A stretch of 64,000 bases of DNA from Nissolia schottii (GCA_003254905.1 QANU01067059.1:282445-346444); one strand, 5' to 3'. Shown: positions 1 through 12,405, numbered from the stretch's first letter. The notes: generated from the letters alone by a model not told the origin. Made by a program: numbers and translations.

Positions 1-1085
1 CTAATATCGTGAATTTATGGTATTGACTTATCTACTGTGGTTGTTAGGTATTTGGTTAGCCAGGGTTGCATTAAGCCTCTCTGTGATCTGCTTGTTTGCC
101 CCGATCCAAGAATTGTCACTGTCTGTCTGGAAGGACTAGAAAATATTCTGAAGGTTGGGGAAGCTGAGAAGAGTTTGGGTAACACTGGAGATGTTAACTT
201 GTATGCTCAGATGATAGATGATGCTGAGGGATTGGAGAAAATTGAAAACCTGCAAAGCCATGATAATAATGAAATATACGAGAAGGCTGTTAAAATTCTT
301 GAAACATACTGGTTGGAAGATGAAGATGAAACACTACCTCCAGGCGACAGTGCTCAACCTGGCTTCAATTTTGGAGGCAATGACCTTCCGGTCCCATCTG
401 GTGGATTCAACTTTGGTTGAAGACCTTTTCCTGAGTGGTAAGTCTGCCTCGAATGCATTTTTTCAATAGGGCCACATCCATAATTTTTGCTCAACTTTTT
501 ATAATTAAATCTTTTGCCATATTTGTAGGGTTCTTGGTCAGGGGAAGAAGGGTTGATGCTTGGCGTGGCTGTTGGAGTCGAGTCTGGGTAGGTGGGTTGG
601 GGGAGGGGGGTTTTGGTCCTTGCACCCTCGTGGTGTCTGGTTTTCAGTCTGGTCTTGTGTCCGTGGTCAATGGGGTGCAGGGGTGGGTCAGGTCAGTTTA
701 CACTACCATGTCCAAATAAGAAAGGGGCTGGTGGGTTCAACAGCCGCATAATGGTCTTGTCAGCAGTGTATGTTGTATTAGAAATATGTACTATATGCTG
801 TGGAGAAGTATCCATGAGGTTCTATGTTGCAGCAATGAGGACCAGTGTCATATGGCTATGGGAGGGTTTTCTTGAATGCGGCCGAGTCTATTATTTGTTG
901 AGTCGTAGTTGTATTGGTAATTCATACCGAGTCTGTCTTTGATTTGAGTGAATATAGTATTTTAGAAATCAATTTTATGGTTCCAAAGAAAGAATTGATA
1001 CTGGTTGTGTTTACTATATCTCAATTGTTTATTCTGAAGCTTTTTTCATTATTAATTCTCAGTCGTGTACTGGATTAAGATTATG
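1..1085 (+). repeat. Tandem gene duplication, left copy (matches 9397-10450)
   Basis: Bases 1-1085 align directly with about 9397-10450: end of the last intron, last exon, 3'UTR intron and 3'UTR. Divergence is small in the exon and includes short indels in the UTR. Similarity fades near the GATTA at about 1075-1085 (10440-10450 in the other copy). The arrangement is a head-to-tail duplication of the importin-alpha gene, with the spacer between the copies filled by transposon remnants. Confidence 0.9.
48..420 (+). CDS. Importin subunit alpha, last exon of an upstream tandem copy (5' part outside window)
   Basis: This is the terminal coding exon of an importin-alpha gene, the adaptor that binds basic nuclear localisation signals and carries cargo into the nucleus with importin-beta. 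The acceptor AG is at 46-47 and the stop is TGA at 418-420. The 124 residues cover the last armadillo repeat ([13 protein letters not shown]), the acidic CAS/exportin-binding tail ([11 protein letters not shown]) and the GFNFG ending typical of plant IMPA-1/2-like proteins. Compared with the complete gene at 6864-9816 it differs by only three residues (L/V, D/N, S/G), and homology continues into the preceding intron and about 660 bp of 3'UTR. Earlier exons lie left of the window, so whether this copy is intact cannot be judged. A GT-AG intron at 438-528 lies in the 3'UTR. Confidence 0.93.
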
Positions 1086-3789
1086 TTTCGTTTGAACATG
1101 ACAGACATGCCATGTTATGTGGGAGATATCCATAATCTCTTATATTGAGCCCGACTTACAACTTGTATTTTATCTACCTTCAAAACAAGGCTCCTAGGTA
1201 GTTAGTTGAAGTATAATGGACTGGGTCGAAAGTAAAAAGTTAACAAGGCTGTGGGACGATACTGCAAAAAAATTTGATAAACTCACTTCTGAAATTTGCA
1301 AATTTTAATCAGATGACAGAAGCATCATCTTCTCTTCCTCTCTCTCTCTTCCTCCATTGAAGGTACCCTTCCCTTCATCAACCCAGAATCCAGAACCCAG
1401 GTTGAATTTTATCATCCTTCTTGTTGAAATAATCACAGAAAAATGGGAATTTTCATCATCATGTGTCAGCCAACAAACAAATCCAATAAAAAACAAAACA
1501 CCAAAATCCAACTGTTAAATCTAGGCAACAATGCCAAGGAAAAGTCTGGTTCCTAAGTGTAACAAACTCTTGATGATCAATTTCTTTTCAAACTTGACTT
1601 TCTCTTACAATGAAACCAAAACCAAGAAGAAAACGGTGAAACACCAAATCTGAAATTTTTTTGAGATAAAACCAGCCTCTAGAAGCATCAAAATTTTCCT
1701 CGACTTCCAAATTTCATGATTTATTATTACTCTTTGTTGAGCTTTTAACAGAAGCTTCTCCATTGCCGAATTATTTCCGAAAATCAAAATGCATACATTT
1801 TAGCATAACTAGGAGAAATTTTCTTTTTCCATCTACTACCCGAAGGATCTCAAACTTATCACGCACCCCAAAATCAAACTTGCAAATTTTTATTCAGAAT
1901 CCCGCAAGAAAAAACTCAACCCCAGATGAAATCGAAGAAAATTGATCCACCCAGGACAAAGAGCTTTGACAAATGGCCCGTCTCCATATTCAACAAATGG
2001 AACACATATGAACCAAGAAAAAAAAAAGGCTACCATAAAATCAGATCTATGAAAAAAAAAAAAATGGAAAACCAAAACCTTCCATGATTTCACCACACCA
2101 AAAGTTAGATCTGATTCTTAATAGTAATCTTTAGCAATAAAAACGAAAATAAAAATAAATTTGTCTTTGTTGTTGTTGGGAGTTGGAGACACATGATGAG
2201 GGTGGAACTTTACAGAAGAGAGAAAGGAAAGAGTGAGAAAGGAATGAGGGACAGAGGGTGAGTGAGAAGCCACTTCACCCTTCGGTGGTGGAGGGAGGAA
2301 GGAAGGGAGGAGAGTAGATCCGGTGCCGGCTGATGCAGGGGAGATGGCGGCCAAGTTCTGGCACGGTGGCATCGACGTTCTTTCTGTCGACTAACTTCAC
2401 TATCTGTCACCATCTGCTAGACACCGACGGTGACATGGGAGCGGCGTCGATGGAGGACAGAAGCGGCGTCGGCAGAGGACACGGGAGTGATGCTGGTGGT
2501 CGGAGCTCGCGATTTGGAGTGCTAAGAGGGAGTTTGCAGATCTATGAGAGAGAGGGGTCAATTTTTTCTGAGAATATGATTAATTAATCAAATAATTATA
2601 AATTACTCTAAATAATTACAAAATTCCACTAAACATTTTTCCTATGTGCAATTTATTATTAATTACATGGTCCTAATAAATTACATGGTCCTATTTAAAA
2701 TTACATAATTTTAGTTTCACAGAACTTTGAGGTCAAAAACATAAATTCTTCCTTACTAATACAAGTCATTAGATCTAAAATCTACGGTTAAAACACTTGG
2801 AGCAATTTACACAAACTAAGTGCTTGGTCCATCTTAGCAAGCACCACAAAACAAATGATTGTAAACAGTTAACTTGACCAATTTAAGCTTTGAAAATAGT
2901 ATAATGTTAAGGGAAGTGTTTTTCAAAGACCTTGGGTTTGGAAGGCAAGTGCTCCTTCTACTGATTTTGAATTACTACATTTAAAGTTAACGTAGCAGTC
3001 AATATGAAAAATGTTTGCATTAAATATTTTTATTATAAATATTTGTAACACGCCTGCTAACAGTAGAAATGACATAATACTGATAGCATAGGAAACACAA
3101 TTTACTTGATTTAAAAATCCATAAGTTTCTCAACCTTCATAAATGTATGTCAAATTATAATATTTTATTTTTCAAAATTATATTTTTAATAATCATTTTA
3201 AATGCGGCGGAGTACATCTTAAAATTATATTTTTAATAGTCATTTTATTATTTATTATTGTTATTTAATTTAGGTTAATGTTCAATTGCATATATTACAT
3301 GATAATTTTTTTGATATATCAAACAGGATAATGTAACTTTTAATTACATTACCTGTGGATATCTAATACTGTAATATAACATTACTAATAATTTAATAGG
3401 TGATAATCTTTTTGAAAGATAATCAAGATTACCAGTAATTTTGTGAGACAATATATCAAACTCTGCCTTAGTTGATATCTCGAGATAATATTCTCTTTTT
3501 TTTTTTCATCAAGAATGAGATGTTAATCTTGTGCTTAATTAAGAATTTCTATATCTTCTATATTGATTTATATTGATGACAACATGCAATTCTAACAAAA
3601 TGAGTATTATATTATTAAATTTATTTTATTCATTAAAAAATTGTTATACTACTATAAAACAATATTTATTTATTTTTCTTGATTAGCATGTAGACCCTAA
3701 ATAAATAAATAACTAAATCGAAATGGATAGAACAAAAGCCTGTTGATACAATTATGACATTTTTCTGGACGTGGAATAGGATTGTTTAT
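1086..3789. other. Intergenic spacer, no recognisable gene
   Basis: This is AT-rich spacer between the first importin-alpha copy and a LINE remnant. A GC-richer patch at about 2210-2540 has short open frames on both strands, but none shows a recognisable domain or good splice structure. It could be a captured gene 5' end or the edge of a transposon. A short direct repeat built on aaaattatatttttaat occurs at about 3170-3200 and 3220-3250. Confidence 0.5.
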
Positions 3790-6400
3790 TCAAATGAAAT
3801 AATGTGTTGAGGAGCTATAAAATTGGGAACCTCCTCAATTTAAACACGATTTTCATGATTACAAGCATACTTAGCTAAATGTGCTGCAAAATTTCTTTCT
3901 TTCTTAAGGTGGGTTTGTTAGAGCTTTTTAGAGAGGTGTCCTTACTCTCAAAAAATGTAAACCAAGTTTTAATATTTAATAAATAGAAAAGTCAGAGAGA
4001 TTTTGCTCATGACTTTTGAGAGTTGTGGGTGCTCTTGCACGCCCTCAAAAGTAGTTTTTGCTAGTTGACTTTTGCTCTCTAAAATTCAAAAGACTTATAA
4101 ATCCTCAAATTTTAATAGAAAACCAAATTTATTCATTCATTAATCATTAACAAGGATTTTGTTTCTCCCGCCATCAATTGTTTATCATAGTAATTTTATA
4201 ATTTAAAAGCAATTTTACCAAACACTATATTTGTGACTTTAACTTATTGAGAATTACTTTTACCTTATTTTATCAAACACTATTACTTTGACTTTTCAAT
4301 AGCAACTTTTCGAAAGCTTACAGAACTCATGAGCTTTTTAAGAGCTACAACGTTATCAAATCATGCCTTAGTGAAAGAAAGAGTAGTAGGAGAAAGAATC
4401 AGCCAGCCTTCTGCAATCCTCCACAAGTGCACCAAAATGTGTTGGTTGTTGAACAGACTGCTATACGTTTTTTATCACCTCCAAATTATCATTCTCAACC
4501 AAAATCCGAAAGAAGCATAAATCCTTTACCAAATTGAGGGCTAAGCGTAGACCCATAGCCTCCGCCACTATTGGATCCAAGCTCGCATTGATACTCCAAG
4601 TGGTTGCAACAAGAATTTCACCCATATGGTCTCTGTACACAACTCCTATGCCCATGCGCAGCATCCTTTGTTCGCTCTTCTTCGCAGCCTCTTTGTAGGA
4701 ACAAAGGAGGGCCATTGATTGTGCTGCTAGCTATGGGGACTCTCTACCTTCAAAGCATAGTTTATTTCTATCCAACCAAATTCCATGGGATAACGTCACC
4801 AACAACTCCACTGCTTCCTCTGTTTCCATAACAATGAATCTCCTAATCCATGGAAAAAAATCCTCGTGGTGGAGAGCCATTTGACCTAAGACCCAACGGT
4901 GATGAAAACCACACTTTCCTAACTTGTTCACAACCAAGGATGGCACGACCAACCTCCTCTATTGCTTCCCAGCACCTTGGACATAGAAAATAGTTCGTTG
5001 TTCTCTGCCTTTCCAGATTTTCACACATAGGGAGGATATCATTCATAAGATGCCACATGAATAGTTTACTTCTCTGAGGTATCCTTGGTTTCTAGATCTT
5101 TGCCCACATTGGATCAATATTTTCCGGTGCACTTGAGCTTTGCGCATTATTTATGTACTCATCATTTAGGATCAAATCGTAGGTGGAGTTAACTATAGAT
5201 CTTATCTCTTGTCCCTTGCCACACAAACTGGTCCTTCTGCTTCAAAAGGCAATATATATTTCGAATCATATGACCAGTCCAACAATGTTGGTTCAGATCA
5301 ATGATTTCGATGACCTTTGCATCTTCCTCAAGAGTGTTAGGTGGAGCCCATAACTGATGGCCCTTTTGTAGGAATCCATGCATCCCCCCAAATCTTAATA
5401 TTTGCACCCATTCCATTCCAACTTGCCAATACCCTCATATTTTAATCACCCAAATTACACCTTGAATGCTCTTCCATGTATCACTTCAAGTACACCAGCA
5501 TCTACAGATGAGCCTTTCAAGATGATCACAGAGACCCCACGGTAGTAAGAATCATCCCATCACATAAGTCGGAATTTCTTGGACAACAACTTTGATGAGA
5601 ATTTCCTTTCTTGCTTGGGAAATCACACTCTCCTTCCAACCTTTGAGCTTTTTCTATACCCTATTTTAGACACAAGTTGGGAGACTCAGATATTTCAAGA
5701 AACTCTCCATAGCCTTTACATGCATCCATCCTTGGATGAAATCTTTTTTGTCTATCAGCGTATTTCAGCTAAAGGAGATCTCAGTTTTGTCAAAATTAAC
5801 AAAGTTACCTTGAAGCTTTTTGGTAGGCGTCAAGAACATGCTTCACCACCTCCTTTTCTTCCTTTGTTGCTCTAAAATAAGAGCACGCTATCATCTGCAA
5901 AAAAAATAAGTGAGAATCCATAAATAACTCGAGATTCTTGAGACTTCAAAATCAAACCTGACAACACATTCGCATACTGGATAAAAAGGTAGGGAGACAG
6001 AGGGTCTCCCCTCTGAGGCATAAAGGTCTCACAAGGAATACCATTCAGAAGTGCTATAAAAGAAACTAAGGAACCACAATTCATAATAAGACTGATCCAC
6101 TGGTCAAGGAATTTCATATTGATTAGAACTTCTTCTCAAAAAGCTTCATTCTACTCGATCATAAGTCTTTTCCATATCCAACTTAAGCCTTGCATAACCT
6201 ATGATACCTGTGTTCTTCATTATCATATTATGAAAAATTTCAAATGCTATTAAAGCCTTGTCAATAATAAGTCTCCTTGCCACAAACACACTCTAAAAAG
6301 GATCCATTATCCTAAGTAAAATAACCTTCAACCTATTTGCAATAGTCGTAGTAACTAATTTAAAAATTATTTTACACAAATAAATAGGTCAAAATTCTTT
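3790..6400 (-). mobile_element. Degenerate LINE (L1-like non-LTR retrotransposon), 5'-truncated
   Basis: Read on the minus strand from about 6400 to 3790, fragments follow the order of a plant L1-type ORF2. The reverse-transcriptase start (FKLVT..ANRLKVIL, VFVARRLIIDKALIAFEI) lies at about 6380-6180. The RT palm has QRGDPLSPYLF at about 6020-5990 and FADDS near 5890, the polymerase Asp-Asp motif. A zinc-finger RVT linker (FLCPRCWEAIEE) lies at about 4995-4960. A C-terminal RNase H-like domain (GIGVVYRDHMGEILVAT, AEAMGLRLAL) spans about 4660-4510. Its last part (ERNFAAHLAKYA) appears only at about 3910-3870, beyond an inserted MITE. Many stops and frameshifts make it non-functional. No ORF1 or endonuclease part is visible, so it is truncated or rearranged at its 5' side near 6400. 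No poly(A) tail or target duplication could be assigned. Confidence 0.85.
3907..4367. mobile_element. MITE nested in the LINE RNase H region (Harbinger/Tourist-like)
   Basis: This 461-bp stretch interrupts the LINE: the RNase H protein similarity stops at about 4380 (minus strand, ADSFSYYSFF) and resumes at about 3905 with ERNFAAHLAK. Its ends are similar inverted repeats, ggtgggtttgtta on the left and ggcatgatttgata as the reverse complement of the right end. TTA stands directly at both borders (3904-3906 and 4368-4370), as expected for a PIF/Harbinger-type 3-bp target duplication. It has no coding capacity. The class assignment is inferred from the TTA borders and the terminal sequence style. 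Confidence 0.65.
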
Positions 6401-6863
6401 TTTATGTTGGTTTTTGTTTTTATCTTGTGACATTAGTTACTATCAACACTACAAAAATAAGAAATATATAGCAACGGGTGAGAAATGTGCCTTACAAAAA
6501 TTATTGATTTTAATAAATACTATATTTTTTAAAGTTAAAGAGGTCCCTTTTTATGAGTTGGTAAATTAAAAGTGACTTAAACTACATAATATTATGAAGT
6601 ATCGCATTTAAAAAAATATATATTTTAATAGTATTAACACACTTTTTAAGTGTATTAAAAAGAGGATGTGCTGTAGAATTGAATTTATTGTGATGTAAAT
6701 TTAAATAATCACATATTTTGGTCGAGGCTTGAACAGTTGAACCCTTCATTTCTCTATCTCTCTATCTCATTTCAAATTCGCGAAATCCAAAATCTAGGGT
6801 TTTTCGATTCCCTCTCGATCTTCGAATTCAGGGTTTGGGGTTAACGTTTGTTGAAAAGGAACG
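6401..6863. other. Importin-alpha upstream region with transposon-end-like sequence
   Basis: The stretch begins AT-rich. CACTAC at 6447-6452, followed by aaaaataag, resembles a CACTA transposon terminus, but no partner end was found. Bases 6640-6735 are similar to 11040-11130, on the other side of the importin-alpha gene in the same orientation. From about 6740 the sequence becomes CT-rich (tctctatctctctatctc), which is probably the promoter-proximal and 5'UTR part of the gene. Confidence 0.45.
6795..6802 (+). promoter_or_regulatory. Telo-box-like motif upstream of importin-alpha
   Basis: TAGGGTTT lies about 60 bp before the start codon, with a second partial match (agggttt) at about 6830. 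Telo boxes (AAACCCTA on either strand) are common near transcription starts of plant housekeeping genes. Function here is inferred only from motif and position. Confidence 0.4.
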
Positions 6864-9816
6864 ATGTCGCTGAGGCCCAATGCGAGGACGGAGGTTCGCC
6901 GGAACCGGTACAAGGTGGCGGTGGACGCCGACGAGGGACGGCGGAGGAGGGAGGACAACATGGTGGAGATCCGGAAGAGCAAGCGCGAGGAGAGCCTCCA
7001 GAAGAAGCGCCGCGAGGGCCTCCAAGCTCAGCAGCAGCAGTTCTCAACTCTTCAGGCCTCCGCCATTCTCGAGAAAAAGGTAGCGTCATCGATTCCTCTT
7101 CGTTCAAATTAGGGTTCGATCGTGATATTTGGATTTCATATTTTGCGATATTTGATACTTGACTATGTTTTCGTGGTTGATTTTCTGTGTTTGTTAACTG
7201 TGTTGTGTGTTATGTATCGTGTTAGTTGGATATGAAGTGGCTTTTGAAGGTTAGGTATTTTGACGATTGTTAGTTATTGTCGCAGTTAGAGAGTCTCCCT
7301 GCTATGGTTGCCGGTGTGTGGTCCGATGATAACAACCAGCAACTGGAAGCAACCACGCAGTTCCGGAAGCTACTCTCGATAGGTAACTGTCAGTAGATTC
7401 TGTGTTGATGTCACGGATGAATCACTGTGTTGCTTTGATTCTGTGGGTTACTTGTTAAAATTCTAATCTATTTGTTATGTTTCTTATGTAGAGCGCAGCC
7501 CTCCAATTGAGGAAGTTATTCAAGCTGGTGTTGTGCCGCGGTTTGTTGAGTTTCTAGTTAGGGAGGATTTCCCTCAACTACAGGTTTGAATTATTTCCTT
7601 TTTCAAAATTTAAATTGTCTTATCTATGTTGTGTGTTGATTGCTTATTTATAGTGACCTTTTGTTTGTTTAGTTCGAGGCTGCATGGGCTCTCACAAACA
7701 TAGCTTCTGGAACTTCTGAGAACACTAAGGTGGTAATTGATCATGGGGCAGTTCCAATATTTGTCAAGCTACTTAGTTCTCCTAGTGATGATGTCCGTGA
7801 GCAGGTACGATGATGCTAGAATTTGGCTGTAAAAGCAGTTCCCTTTCATATTTTGACCGAGTTATCTTTAACAGTTTAACTATGAAATTTAGGCGGTGTG
7901 GGCATTGGGAAATGTTGCTGGTGACTCCCCTAGGTGCCGGGATCTTGTTCTCAGCCATGGTGCCCTAATCCCACTGTTAGCCCAGCTGAATGAGCATGCA
8001 AAACTTTCAATGCTGAGAAATGCCACGTGGACTCTGTCAAATTTTTGCCGGGGGAAGCCACAGCCTCCATTTGAACATGTAATTGTCTTTATCTTGTTAT
8101 ATTGTAATTTAAATCAAAGCTTTAAGGGAACCTCTTGTGGCATGTTCCTAATACTAGTATTTTGATGGACAGGTGAGGCCAGCGCTTCCAGCTCTTGAGC
8201 GTCTGGTTTATTCCAATGATGAAGAGGTCTTGACAGATGCATGCTGGGCACTCTCATATCTCTCTGATGGAACTAATGACAAAATCCAAGCAGTTATTGA
8301 GGCCGGTGTATGTCCCAGGCTGGTGGAGCTTCTTATGTGAGTATTAATTGTACTATACCTGGTTCACCAAAATTCTATTGTATCAATTTTTTATCGTGGC
8401 CCTAAATGTTTTGTGCATGTTTTTAAGGCACCCATCTCCTTCAGTGCTGATTCCTGCTCTTCGCACAGTGGGAAATATTGTGACTGGAGATGATATTCAA
8501 ACTCAGGTAATGACTTGTAAGCAATTGTAATAATGTATTAATTACTTGGTACCAAATATATTCTTATTTTATTCAAATTTTGTGGAGTAAAGTGAACAGA
8601 AGTAAATACGTGTAAGCATGTGTTTTTGGCAAGAATTTCCTAATTTTGGTGAACTCTTTTCTTAGTCTATTATCAATCATGGTGCACTCCCAAGTCTCTT
8701 GAGCCTGTTGACACACAATCATAAAAAAAGTATCAAGAAAGAAGCTTGCTGGACTATATCAAACATTACAGCTGGAAACAAAGAACAAATACAGGTAAGC
8801 CAGTGAATCTCAGTTATTTGATGCTCAATTGATGCTAAATGAGTGTCTGGTCTTGCCTACTATTTTATTTTGATTTTTATCTGTAAGCATATGAATTTGA
8901 ATTCGTCAATGGAGATGCTGTCCTTTTGATGTTTATAGATTATGTCTCAGGTGTCATAGCCTCTGATTGAGGCTTGGACACTTGGTTGTCTTGTTTCTTA
9001 TGGACTTATGGTCCTGTAAAATGCGAAGCTAGATGTAATTTAACATGGAGATAGATATGTGGTGCAAAATGACGAACTCGTTAATATTTTGTCTGTTTTC
9101 TTGAATTTGTTTTATTTGCATTTCATTGTCAAGGATTAAATTTTCAGTTGGCTTATTCATTGGTTAAGCTCACTGGACTTACACATTTTATACACTATGT
9201 AGTCTGTTATTGAAGCTGGTCTGGTTGCTCCCCTTGTCAATCTTCTTCAAAATGCTGAGTTCGACATCAAAAAGGAAGCTGCATGGGCAATTTCAAATGC
9301 CACATCTGGTGGTACTCATGATCAGATTAAGTATATGTTCTTTTTTTTTTTTTCTTTTTTTTTTTTTTTAATGTTATTGGTTGTGTTTTTATAATACTAA
9401 TATCGTGAATTTATGGTATTGACTTATCTACTGTGGTTGTTAGGTATTTGGTTAGCCAGGGTTGCATTAAGCCTCTCTGTGATCTGCTTGTTTGCCCCGA
9501 TCCAAGAATTGTCACTGTCTGTCTGGAAGGACTAGAAAATATTCTGAAGGTTGGGGAAGCTGAGAAGAGTTTGGGTAACACTGGAGATGTTAACGTGTAT
9601 GCTCAGATGATAGATGATGCTGAGGGATTGGAGAAAATTGAAAACCTGCAAAGCCATGATAATAATGAAATATACGAGAAGGCTGTTAAAATTCTTGAAA
9701 CTTACTGGTTGGAAGATGAAGATGAAACACTACCTCCAGGCAACGGCGCTCAACCTGGCTTCAATTTTGGTGGCAATGACCTTCCAGTTCCATCTGGTGG
9801 ATTCAACTTTGGTTGA
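6864..9816 (+). CDS. Importin subunit alpha (IMPA-1/2-like), complete, 10 coding exons, 531 aa
   Basis: This is the nuclear import adaptor: it binds basic NLS cargo through armadillo repeats and importin-beta through its N-terminal IBB domain. Exons, each with GT-AG borders and consistent phase, are 6864-7079, 7286-7382, 7492-7583, 7673-7804, 7893-8078, 8173-8336, 8428-8506, 8666-8794, 9203-9330 and 9444-9816. The sum is 1596 nt including the stop, giving 531 residues, the usual length of plant IMPA proteins. The IBB domain is at about residues 5-60 ([33 protein letters not shown]). The ARM repeats follow with the NLS-binding Trp/Asn pairs ([66 protein letters not shown]). The acidic C-terminus ends GFNFG. 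No defect is visible. A 3'UTR intron runs 9834-9930, starting 17 nt after the stop. Confidence 0.95.
9341..9372. repeat. T-rich tract in the last intron of importin-alpha
   Basis: A nearly pure T run with one C interruption lies just after the donor at 9331. It is a simple low-complexity intron sequence; the equivalent position in the upstream copy falls outside the window. Confidence 0.7.
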
Positions 9817-10450
9817 AGACCTTTTCCTGAGTGGTAAGTGTCCCTGGAATGCATTTTTTCAATAGGGCCACATCCATGACTTATGCTTAATTTTATTTTT
9901 ATTTTTTATATAAAATCTCTATATTTGTAGGCTCTTGGTCGGGTGGAGCAGGGGTTGATGCTTAGTGTGGCTGTTGGAGGGAGGGGAGGTTTTGGTCCTT
10001 GCACCTTGTGGTGTCTGGTTTTCAGTCTGGTCTTGCGTCCGTGGTCAATGGGGTACAGGGGTTGGCGGGTCAGTATATATACTACCATGTCCAAATAAGA
10101 AAGGGGCTGGTGCAGCATAATGGTCTTGTCAGCAGTGTATTTTGTATTAGAAATATATGTATGCTGTGGAGAAGTATCCATGAGGTCCAATGTTGCAGCA
10201 ACGAGGACAATGTCATGTTCCTATGGGGGAGGGTTTTCTTGAATGCAGCCGAGTCCTATTATTTGTTGAGTCGTAGTTGTATTGGTAATTATACACAGTC
10301 TGTCTTTGATTTGAGTGAATAGAGGGTATTTTGGAAATCAATTTTATGGTGCCAAAGGTAAGAACTGATACTGTGTGTTTACGATATCTCACTTGTTTAT
10401 TCTGAAGCTTTTTCTTCAGTTATTTCCCGATCATCTACTACTAGATTAGG

Positions 10451-11175
10451 ATTCTCGGGTGCGGATTCGATGGTCCAATTCACTTTGGGCTCGTTAAGTG
10501 AATTTGTTTTAATATTACGAGTATGCCACTGCATTCACTTAAAGTGAATTATCTTATTTTGCATTCAGACTCCCATCAACTATTTTATTTGCAATTAAGG
10601 TACATGACCCACATTATTAGTTATTTTTCGGGTCCCCTTCCTGATCCATATCTTCACCTCTCTCCTCCCCGCCTAGAATAGTATTCCTGAGACACACACC
10701 AGCATTCCTGAGAACGAACTTGCTGCAGAACCAATGTGTTGCATATAAAGAATTAGGTGCATAAAAGAAGGCGCTTGTTTTGGTGAAAGAGCCTTTTTTT
10801 TAAAAAAAAAAATTATTGCGAGATAAGCATGAAAGCTTGACAAATATAAATGTTTCAAATGTTATAAAACATTGTTAACGTGGATGTTCATATACTAATT
10901 TGGTTAGTATCTAATTATGTAGATATACAGAGATATTATAAACATTTAATATGATCTCGTGTATTCTTATCTTTAGACAATAAATAGACTTTTAAATGCT
11001 CATCATGTAACACATTTGAGAGTATTCATTTTGTACTACCAAACACACTTTTTAAATGTGATTATTAATAAATAAAAATGGTGTCTTAAACTAAATTTAT
11101 TGGGCTGTAAGTTAAAAGAATCACATCTTTTGGTAGAGGCTTACCCATGACTCGAGCCTAAGATATCTAGTTCAA
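10451..11175. other. Spacer downstream of importin-alpha, no gene seen
   Basis: Beyond the duplicated 3'UTR the sequence is AT-rich with no convincing frame. Bases 11040-11130 resemble the upstream flank 6640-6735 in the same orientation (shared acacactttttaa and aatcacat-ttttggt-gaggctt blocks), so a repeat copy stands on each side of the gene. Confidence 0.5.
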
Positions 11176-11589
11176 AAATGTTACATTAACAACAATAATT
11201 GACAATACATGGACAACGTATGGAAGTGAACAAGAAGACAAAATTGATGTATTCTACATCAATTATGTGGGGCCCATTAACAATTAAATTTTTTTTTCTT
11301 CTTTCTCCTGCAGCTCATGGGAGGGCTTCTCTCTTTTTCTCTTTTCTTTGTTTTCCTCTTACTCTCACTTTCTCTTTCGCTTTCTCTATCACTCACAGAT
11401 ATTGCAAGCAAGGATCGCTGCTCGTTGCTCCTCCAAACCCTTGTCTCCTCCTACGTGAACGAAGGGGTACCATTGTGCTAGCATCTTCGTATTTGTCAGC
11501 TCCTTGACCATCACGACTATAAATAGGTACGCCTTCTTCTTCTTCTTCTCTTCTTCTTCTTCTTCTTAAGTTTCATCATTTCTCTATTT

Positions 11590-11785
11590 TTGTATGTTGG
11601 TTTGTATGTGATAGGATATTGGTTTCTTTGTTTTACGTTGGTAGTTTATTAGTTTTAAGATGTTGGTTTCCTCGATGCAACAATTTGTATGTTGGTTTGT
11701 ATGTGATAGGATGTTGGTTTCTCTGTTTTACATTGGTAGTTTGTTAGTTTTAATACGTCAATTTTCTCGACGCAACAATGTTGGT
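11590..11785 (+). repeat. Two tandem copies of a ~97-bp unit in the MULE 5' region
   Basis: A block starting tgtatgttggtttgtatgtg at about 11590 recurs at about 11687, with the same order of internal words (ttggtttct, tttta-gttggtagttt, ctcgatgcaacaa). The wider field to 12330 is peppered with degenerate tgttggtttct words. These look like subterminal repeats of the element and do not code for protein. Confidence 0.7.
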
Positions 11786-12405
11786 TTTTCACCATTAGGC
11801 TGCATTTGGTTGCTGAGACATGACTAAAATACAGAGACATGGGGACAGATACATAAAATATATGACTAAACGTTAATATTGTATTATGTTTGATGATGAT
11901 ATACAAGACACAGTTTATTGTATCTGTATCCTGTTTGATTTTGTGGTATAAGACATAACAAAACATGAAAAATGACAAAAAAAAAAAAAACCTTTGTTCC
12001 TTCCTTCCTCCTTTATGTTGGCTTCACGATGTTAGTTTCTGTTATGAGGTGTTGGTATATTTGATTTAACATGTTTGTTTCTTTGTTCTAAGATGTTGGT
12101 ATCTTGTTCTTTTAGATGTTGGTTTCTATGTTGTCAGATGTAAGTTTATGTTCTGATAGGTTATGACTGTGATGTAAGATGCTGGTTTGTTTTTGTTTAT
12201 TTGTCATTGTTTTAGCATGTTGGTTTCTCTATGTTATGGTGTTGGTTTCTTTGTGTTAGGGTGTTGATTTATTTTACAAAAGGTTGAATTGTGAATTATT
12301 TTGTTGGTCTTATTGTTCATACATGCTGGTTTCCTTTTCACATACAAGGACAATGACACAAAATCCTTGTTTCTTTGGTTCATTATTGGAAGTTAAGTAT
12401 ATGTT

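Noticed and set aside
2118..2587. Overlapping frames on both strands in a GC-richer patch
   Set aside because: No domain, no splice structure and no agreement between strands; kept only as an unexplained patch of the spacer.
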